Shown in pieces: positions 1 to 9,200 of a stretch of DNA of 64,000 nucleotides. The number at the start of each line of letters is the position of its first letter. The stretch's first letter is position 1. This stretch comes from Ephydatia muelleri. Its lineage: Eukaryota; Porifera; Demospongiae; Spongillida; Spongillidae. The notes beneath the pieces were generated by a model. It had not been told where the DNA came from. It was given only the letters and a program-made list of their open reading frames with translations, and did no database searches. The translations under genes were made by a program, and so were the position numbers. The stretch lies in NCBI GenBank assembly GCA_013339895.1, contig JABACO010000001.1, positions 26,092,208 through 26,156,207 on the forward strand, given 5' to 3'.

Positions 1-6
1 CTGAAC

Positions 7-277
7 ATGGAGTGCAGTGAAGAAGACATCTACACCATAGCTGGATATGACTTTGATTGGAAACGTGTTGGCCGAAGACTTCTTAGTGATCAGAAAGTCA
101 GAGATATCGACCGTGAGGGGAGCAGTGAAGGAGACAAGAGGGAAACAATGTTATTGGAATGGAAGAGGACAAAGTCATGCAATGCTACTTACCTAGCATT
201 AGTGAAGGCACTGAGAGCTATAGAGAACAATGCTACTGCTGATCGTGTTGAAGCATTGGAGAAGAGCAAATCACAAG
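7..277 (+). CDS. NLR exon 1: DEATH-fold domain
   Basis: The exon encodes about 90 residues typical of a DEATH domain: an AGYDFDWKRVGRRL core, a central segment with DIDREG, and a late W in LLEWKRTKSCNATYL. DEATH domains mediate homotypic contacts with adaptors. The exon ends at ...CACAAG followed by GTAATAG, leaving one base of the last codon (phase 1). The first helix of the fold is short, so either the domain starts further upstream, outside the window, or the helix is degenerate. Confidence 0.75.
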
Positions 278-3200
278 GTAATAGATCATGTATAGTTTAC
301 CACACTACACTTTAATATGCTACATGTATGTTCTCTTAACTTTCCACCATAGCTAGTACCTCCAATCAATCCACCACTGATGGAGTAGTGAAGTATGCAG
401 AGTACCTGAAGGGTGTATATAAAGTCAAGCCGTGTGGGGAACAATGGCTACGTGTAGTTTCCAAACATTACGTCAACTTGTCTACAATTGAGAGCATTGA
501 AGACTTCCCCAAGGAGAAGGAAGTGACTTGCACTCTGGCAATGATCCATGCCGAGATAGAAGAGGTTAAAAAACTGAAAAGATCCATAACAATTGATCAA
601 GTAAGTGTAATCATGAACATAGCTGCAAAAGACAAACTAAAAAACTCAAAAAACAGTTAACCAATGTTAGAGTGCATGTATTACCATTCAATGTGTTATC
701 TTCAGGTTGGCCTACTTAAAGACGGTGAGAAGGCTAGATGTGTCATAGTGGAAGGGATTCCCGGGATAGGGAAATCAACATTCAGCTGGCACCTTGGGGT
801 GTGCTGGACCCAAAAGGAGATCCTTCATGACTACCGTCTGGTTGTCCTCCTACGTTTGAGAGATGAGAGAATGCAGCATGCCAAGTGTGTGTCTGATCTC
901 TTCCGCTATAAAGAGCAACCAAAGCAAGAGCATGAGGCAGTTATGGAGTGGATCAACAGTAACAAAGGAGATGGCGTGATGATGGTTCTTGATGGCTATG
1001 ATGAGCTGTCCCCAGACCTACAGACATCATCCATCTTTGCTGACATCATCAGAGGGGAGGTGCTTCCCAAGATGACAGTGCTGGTATCAAGTCGGCCTTC
1101 AGCTAATGAAAACCTCCATCAGCTGTGTCAAGATCAGAAGTGTCAGTACATTGAGGTGATTGGCTTTGGTAAGGAAGAGATCCAGGAGTATGTTGATGCA
1201 GCCCTTGGACACAACAAGGAGTTAAGGGACCAGCTGATGTCCTATCTTGAACATCATCCTCACATCCATGGCTTAATGTATTGTCCCCTTAACTGTGCCA
1301 TCATTGTACAGATCTTCAGGGACCAGATGAAGAGCAGAAGCCAACCTCCTCAAACCCTCACGGAAGTGTACCAAGTGCTGATCAAGACTGTACTGAAGCG
1401 TCATGAGCAGAAGTCAGTGGAGCCACCAGCAGCCATGAAACACAAGAGAACATCTGCCATCCCCAGTAAGTGTCATCTTTGCACACACACCCTTCATACA
1501 TCAGTGAACATGTCATGTTGATATACATATCCACCTGAATATGTACATCTATCCACTATTTGTTCATCATCATAATTACCCTAGTGTTGTGTGCATGCAT
1601 TGTGCCACACATATGATGTATTGCAGGAGGTCATGTACTGATCCAGTGCTGGGCTGGTAGTGGTGACTGGTGTGAACATTGCTATATTTGATCCCACTCT
1701 GTGCAGACAAACCATCAACCTTCCCTTGGCTTGGTGATGTGTCGGATCAAACTATTCCACAACTGCTAGTACTGGCCAAGCTAGCATATGATGGCACTAA
1801 TGAAGATCAGCTGATATTCCATGGACCAAGTGGGACAATGGAGGCATTAGGTACATGTAGGGCCTATAGTCGTGTGGTTTGTACTCATCATGTATACAAT
1901 ATTGCAACTTGACAATATGTGCATGTCTTAAACATGCCCACACTTTGCTAAATTGCCCAAGTGTGACGTTGATATCATAATGTATAGAATTGTCCAAAGA
2001 ATGTGTTGTAAATGAGAATGAAGCTAATATTGCACATGTCCGATGACGAAAAGACCAGTTATCAAATGTGTCACTGACACACGTGTGCCAAGCTGTCTGG
2101 TGGTACTGTATGTAGCCAGTGTGTGTTGATGCATGTACAGGTGAACACAAGTGTATTCCCTCCTCACTGCTGTTCCAATGCTGTACACAGGTCTGCTCCA
2201 AGAGGTGCCAGAACTGTACTTGGAGAGCTCTGGTTCATCCTCATATCACTTCCTCCATAAAACTGTACAGGAGTTCATGGCAGCCTTGCATGTGTCATCA
2301 TTGCCTCCTGGTGAGAGAGCTGAATTTTTAAGGACATCCTTTGGGAAGAGCAACATGACAATGATCGTGAGGTTCATGGCTGGTCTCACCAAGTTCCAAT
2401 CACAAGATGATATAGAAGGTGTCCTAGCTTTCCAGGAGAAGGTTGAGAGGGGATTGCTTGAAAGCCTCCACTGGTTGTTTGAAGCACATGATCCTGGCCT
2501 TGTACAGAAGTATATGGGTCACAGAGAGTGGGCGGTGAATTTGAGAGGACAAAGTTTAGATCCATTTGACTGTTATGTTCTTGGGTACTGTATTGCCAAC
2601 AGCAGACAGCCATGGAACCTTTCACTACTGGATTGCTCCATCAATGGTCAGTGTGTGAAGATGCTCATGATGGTTGAAAAGGGAAGAGCCTTTGACTATA
2701 TCAAGACTATTGACTTCACTTTTAATCACAAGCTTGGTGATGAAGGAGCCATTGTTCTAGGTTAGCTGTACTTGATGTGTGCATTTGATAAGGTTGTGCA
2801 CAAAGCTGTATAGTAGTTAACACTGGGTCATGTGATTCATCCGGTCAGCATGGCTGTGCAATGTGTTACATTGTCCATTAGATGTGTACTAGCTGGGTTG
2901 TGATTGTGAAGCAGACAATAGTCCAGTAGCTACATAGTGTGGAATGTCCTGAGGCAATACTTGCATAAATGTCCACACCACCATGTCCAGTGTCCCTGGT
3001 TGGTTTTGATGGTTGCATCACTCTGGCATTTGTCATGAGTGTAGTGAGACTACAGAGATGTAGCATTAATTCTACAAATATCATTCACGGAATACCTTTA
3101 AATGTCATGGCTGTGACAGAGCTGATGGTAGCACAAGTTGCATCCACCCCTGTGCATTGTTGTGAGCTGTGCCTTTAAATGTAAAATGTATAAAGGTTAT

Positions 3201-6200
3201 CTCCATGGTAACTTGTATTACAACATGGACTATGAATGTGTAATACCCTAGTCTTGCTAGTTCGACTCGAACTTAATGGCTTAACTCAGTCAAGAATATA
3301 TCACACAACACACCCATCAAAACACACAATCACTGTTTAAATAGTCTTTCAAAGTTGTTCTGGATGGATCCGTCCAATAGTATTGTATTGCTATTATTAC
3401 GAAGGGGTCCAGGACACGGATCAGTCATTGAAACCAGCTGTGCTGCAGTAGTTGTCCCGCCAAGCGCAGAACATAATTATTGACGTCAGCTACAAGTCCC
3501 CAGACTAGATTTACGTGACATTACAAATGTGTATATATTGAGTTTGATAACTTGAACTGTAATTCTTCATTTATTGCACAGGGCAAATGTTAAGAGAGAA
3601 CAAGGTCCTCACATTGCTTCAACTTGAGCAGTGTGGTGGCATAGGACCTGAGGGCTTATCTGAATTGTGCAGTGCTCTTGAAGTGAACACCACATTGACT
3701 AAACTTGGTCTATCATGGAACATGTTTGATGGCCTCAACTTAGCCAGTCTTGGTAAGTTGTGATAATAACCGTAGCAGTAATGACAGTTAGTGAAGAGGT
3801 TGTTAATTCTTGGTACAATGTTTCATATGCATGGCTATTGAAAATGCATTATTATTAAAGGCCAACGTCTGTTGCCATAGATGTGGAGGATAATAAGAAA
3901 TCCCTATGGCACTGTAGATGCATGGTGTCTGTGTGTTGTGTGCTCTGCCCCTGGCCTCTATGGGAGAGTTTACAGTGGTCCCTCATATATGTGACCATGA
4001 AATATAGGGCTCTGTACTCAGAGGCCCATCCATGGGCTCTTGGTGGCCCTCATTTGTACATGATGTGTAAATGTACATGTAGGTCATCTCCATGGTAACC
4101 ATACTCACTGGTAATGGGTCACAGAGAGTTGGAGTGGAGAGTTGAACTATAGTGAAGCTCTCGTTGTACATGGCTGTAGAGTGCTGTGTATAAATGTTTA
4201 TCTTCTGTTTGTTGCACACGTGAAGGACTGCATGCTGCCAAATAACTGATACTTGAGTCAATCCATATCATTCCAACCTATTGTTGAACACTACACACAC
4301 ACACATTCACTTTTACTAAATATGTACGCTCGCATGCAAGAAGATATGCAGGTGCACACCCACACCCATACACCCATACCGTGCAGAGGAAGAGGTGTGT
4401 CAAACTGGATAACACAGTCCACATTGGATCATGTACAGCTGTCAGGCCTATTTCAGGTTACAATAAGATGCAGTGTCTCATTGAGCTGTTGCTTCCATCA
4501 GCTTTGTCACTTCAGTGCTCGATGTACCAGAATAAAAAGAGACATGGTCCTCAACGTTGGGGGTGGGGGGCGGAGGGGGTTACAAGTATGCATCATGTGA
4601 CATAACATAATAACTTACTTTACGACACTTTATTTTGCTTTGCGATGTAGTAGTGAATACTTTTTAAGCATTTCAGTGACATGTCATAAATCATACTGCA
4701 CACTGTATGGTTGTGCAATGATGAAATGGACCAAGCCTGCCGGCTAGAAGACACACACACAAATTGCAATTTAATAACCAGTCAGATTAACCATTCATAA
4801 CTAGTCTGTTACTACACATGGAATAACACCAGCTTCTGCTCCAGTTACGACATGTACCTTCCTGTTCTCTTAAAATTTTACAATACCTTTTGTAACTGTG
4901 CTTCAACCACAGTTACATGTAATTATGATCGCGTATCGGGGGGTCCGGGATATAGTACAGTAGTAGAGTTCATGTGTACGTGTATCAATAGGCAGCGCAA
5001 GCGTGCAACTATTATTATATAAAGCGGCCCACGTAGTTATGAACTAATAAATAGGGGGGGGAGGGGGGGGGCGGGGTCACGTGCTCCCCCCCCCCCCTGG
5101 ATCTGCAGCTGCCCGTGCATTGTGAGCTGTGCTTTACACGTAAATTATTATCTCCATGGTAACTCGTATATCTACATGGACTATGAATGTGTATATATTG
5201 AGTTTGATAACTTGAACTGTAATTCTTAATTTATTGCACAGGGAAAATGTTAAGAGGTAACAAGGTCCTCACATCACTTCAACTTCAGGCCTGTCACATA
5301 GGACCTGAGGGCTTATCTGAATTGTGCAGTGCTCTTGAAGTGAACACCACATTGACTGAACTTGATCTATCAGTCAATATGTTTTATCACCACAGCTTAG
5401 CCAGTCTTGGTAAGTTGTTGATAATAACCATAGCAGTTATGACAGCGAGTGAAGAGGTTGTTAATTCTTGGTACAATGTTTCATATGCACGGCAATTGAA
5501 AATGCATTATTATTAAAGGCCAACATCTGTTGCCATAGATGTGGAGGATGATAAGAAATCCCTATGGCACTGAAGATGTATGGTGTGTCTGTGTGTGTTG
5601 TGTGCTCTGCCCCTGGCCTCCGTGGGTTGGGGCTCCCTCATATGTGGCCACGAAATATAGAGCACTGTATTGTGAGCTGTGCTTTATTTGATACGAGGTT
5701 GTGCACAAAGCTGTATAGTAGTTAACACTGGGTCATGTGATTCATCCGGTCAGCATGGCTGTGCAATGTGTTACATTGTCCATTAGATGTGCACTAGCTG
5801 GGTTGTGATTGTGAAGCAGACAATGGTCCAGTAGCTACAGTGTTTTTTTTTTTTGCTAGTTAATTTTCAGAACAACAATTTAAACTTAAAAACCAGTCTT
5901 AGACTAACTAAATGTAATGTTATTAATCAAAATTGGAACTTTTTGAGTCATAACCTTACCTCTAAGCTTGATGTGATATGAAGGTCACCTCCATGGTAAC
6001 TGATATAAAACATGGTAACTTATATGATGTATGTATTTTGTGTATGTTATTCGTCGTACCCTCCACTGCTGCACTTTGGCAAACTCTTTTAGTTCACTAT
6101 GGTGAACACATTGGATCATGTACAGCTGTCAGGCCTATTTCAGGTTATAATAAGATGCAGTGTCTCATTGAGCTGTTGCTTCCATCAGCTCTGTCACTTC

Positions 6201-9200
6201 AGTGCTCGATGTACCAGAATAAAAAGACACATGGTCCTCAACGTTGGGGGTGGGGGGGGCGGAGGGGGTTACAAGTATGCATCATGTGACATAAAATAAT
6301 AACTTACTTTACGACACTTTATTTTGCTTTGCGATGTAGTAGTGAATACTTTTTAAGCAATACTGCACACTATCGAATAACACCAGCTTCTGATCCAGTT
6401 ACAACATGTACCTTCCTGTTCTCTTAAAGTTTTACAATACCTTTTGCAACTGTGCTTCAACCACAGTTACATGTAATTATGATCGTGTATCGGGGGGGGT
6501 CCGGGATATAGTACAGTAGTAGAGTTCATGAGTATGTGTATCAATAGGCAGCGCAAGCGTGCAACTATTATAATATAAAGCGGTCCACGTAGTTATGAAC
6601 TAATAAATAGGGGGGGGGGGGGGGGGGGGGCGGGGGGTCACGTGCTCCCCCCCCCCCCCCCCCCCGGATCTGCAGCTGCCCGTGCATTGTGAGCTGTGCT
6701 TTACACATAAATTATTATCTCCATGGTAACTAGTATATCTGTATGGACTATGAATGTGTATATATTGAGTTTGATAACTTGAACTGTAATTCTTCATTTA
6801 TTGCACAGAGAAAATGTTAAGAGGTAACAAGGTCCTCACATCACTTCAACTTCAGCAGTGTGGCATAGGACCTGAGGGCTTATCTGAATTGTGCAGTGCT
6901 CTTGAAGTGAACACCACATTGACTGAACTTAATCTATCAGTCAACACATTTGATGAACACAGCTTAGCCAGTCTTGGTACGTTATTGATAATAACCATAG
7001 CAGTTATGACAGTGAGTGAAGAGGTTGTTAATTGTTGGTTCAATGTTTCATATGCATAGCAATTGAAAATGCATTATTATTAAAGGTTGCCATAGATGTG
7101 GAGGATGATAAGAAATCCCTATGGCACTGAAGATGTATGGTGTGTCTGTGTGTGTTGTGTGCTCTGCCCCTGGCCACCGTGGGTTAGGGCTCCCTCATAT
7201 GTGGCCACGAAATATAGAGCACTGTATTGTGAGCTGTGCTTTATTTGATGAGGTTGTGCACAAAGCTGTATAGTAGTTAACACTGGGTCATGTGATTCAT
7301 CTGGTTAGCATGGCTGTGAAATGTGTTACATTGTCCATTAGATGTGTACTAGCTGGGTTGTGATTGTGAAGCAGACAATGGTCCAGTAGCTACATAGTTT
7401 GTTTTGTTTTTTTGGCTAGTAAATATTTAGAACAACAATTCAAACTCGAAAACACTAAAAACCAGTCATAGACTTACTAAATGTAATGTTATTAATCAAA
7501 ATTAATCAAAATTGGAACTTTTTGAGTCATAACCTTACCTCTAAGCTTGATGTGATATGAAGGTCATCTCCATGGTAACTGATATAGAACATGGTAACTT
7601 ATATGATGTATGTATTTTGTGTATGTTATTCGTTGTACCCTCCACTGCTGCACTTTGGCAAACTCTTTTAGTTCACTATGGTGAACACATTGGATCATGT
7701 ACAGCTAGCTGTCAGGCCTATTTCAGGTTATAATAAGATGCAGTGTCTCATTGAGCTGTTGCTCCATCAGCTCTGTCACTTCAGTGCTCGATGTACCAGA
7801 ATAAAAAGACACATGGTCCTCAACGTTGGGGGTGGGGTGGAGGGGGTTACAAGTATGCATCATGTGACATAACATAATAACTTACTTTACGACACTTTAT
7901 TTTGCTTTGCGATGTAGTAGTGAATACTTTTTAAGCATTACAGTGACATGTCATAAATCATACTGCACACTATCGAACAACACCAGCTTCTGCTCCAGTT
8001 ATGACATGTACCTTCCTGTTCTCTTAAAATTTTACAATACCTTTTTGTAACTGCTTCAACCACAGTTACATGTAATTATGATCACGTATCGGGGGGTCCG
8101 GGATATAGTACAGTAGTAGAGTTCATGTGTACGTGTATCAATAGGCAGCGCAAGCGTGCAACTATTATTATATAAAGCGGCCCACGTAGTTATGAACTAA
8201 TAAATAGGGGGGGGAGGGGGGGCGGGGGTCACGTGCTCCCCCCCCCCCCCCCCTGGATCTGCAGCTGCCGGTGCATTGTGAGCTGTGCTTTACACGTAAA
8301 TTATTATCTCCATGGTAACTCGTATATCTACATGGACTATGAATGTGCATATATTGAGTTTGATAACTTGAACTGTAATTCTTCATTTATTGCACAGGGA
8401 AAATGTTAAGAGGGAACAAGGTCCTCACATCACTTCAACTTCAGGGCTGTTACATAGGACCTGAGGGCTTATCTGAATTGTGCAGTGCTCTTGAAGTGAA
8501 CACCACATTGACTGAACTTGATCTATCAGTCAACACGTTTTATTACCACAGCTTAGCCAGTCTTGGTACGTTGTTGATAATAACCATAGCAGTTATGACA
8601 GTGAGTGAAGAGGTTGTTAATTGTTGGTACAATGTTTCATATGCATGGCAATTGAAAATGCATTATTATTAAAGGCCAACATCTGTTGCCATAGATGTGG
8701 AGGATGATAAGAAATCCCTATGGCACTGAAGATGTATGGTGTGTCTGTGTGTGTTGTGTGCTCTGCCCCTGGCCTCTGTGGGTTAGGGCTCCCTCATATG
8801 TGGCCACGAAATATAGAGCACTGTATTGTGAGCTGTGCTTTATTTGATGAGGTTGTGCACAAAGCTGTATAGTAGTTAACACTGGGTCATGTGATTCATC
8901 TGGTCAGCATGGCTGTGCAATGTGTTACATTGTCCATTAGATGTGTACTAGCTGGGTTGTGATTGTGAAGCAGACAATGGTCCAGTAGCTACATAGTGTT
9001 TTTTATTTTTTTGCTAGTGAATATTCAGAACAACAATTTAAACTAGAAAACACTAAAAACCAGTCATAGACTTACTAAATGTAATGTTATTAATCAAAAT
9101 TAATCAAAATTGGAACTTTTTGAGTCATAACCTTACCTCTAAGCTTGATGTGATATGAAGGTCACCTCCATGGTAAATGATATAAAACATGGTAACTTAT

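Noticed and set aside
1797..2201. 134-codon minus-strand ORF opposite the NLR gene
   Set aside because: Lies antisense to exon 4 and the following intron, with no recognisable domain; the plus strand has the consistent exon structure.
6099..6299. Repeated 60-100-codon ORFs in LRR introns (SGLFQVIIRCSVSLSCC type)
   Set aside because: Present in each unit only because introns are duplicated. Frames change between units through G-run length changes, which argues against coding.
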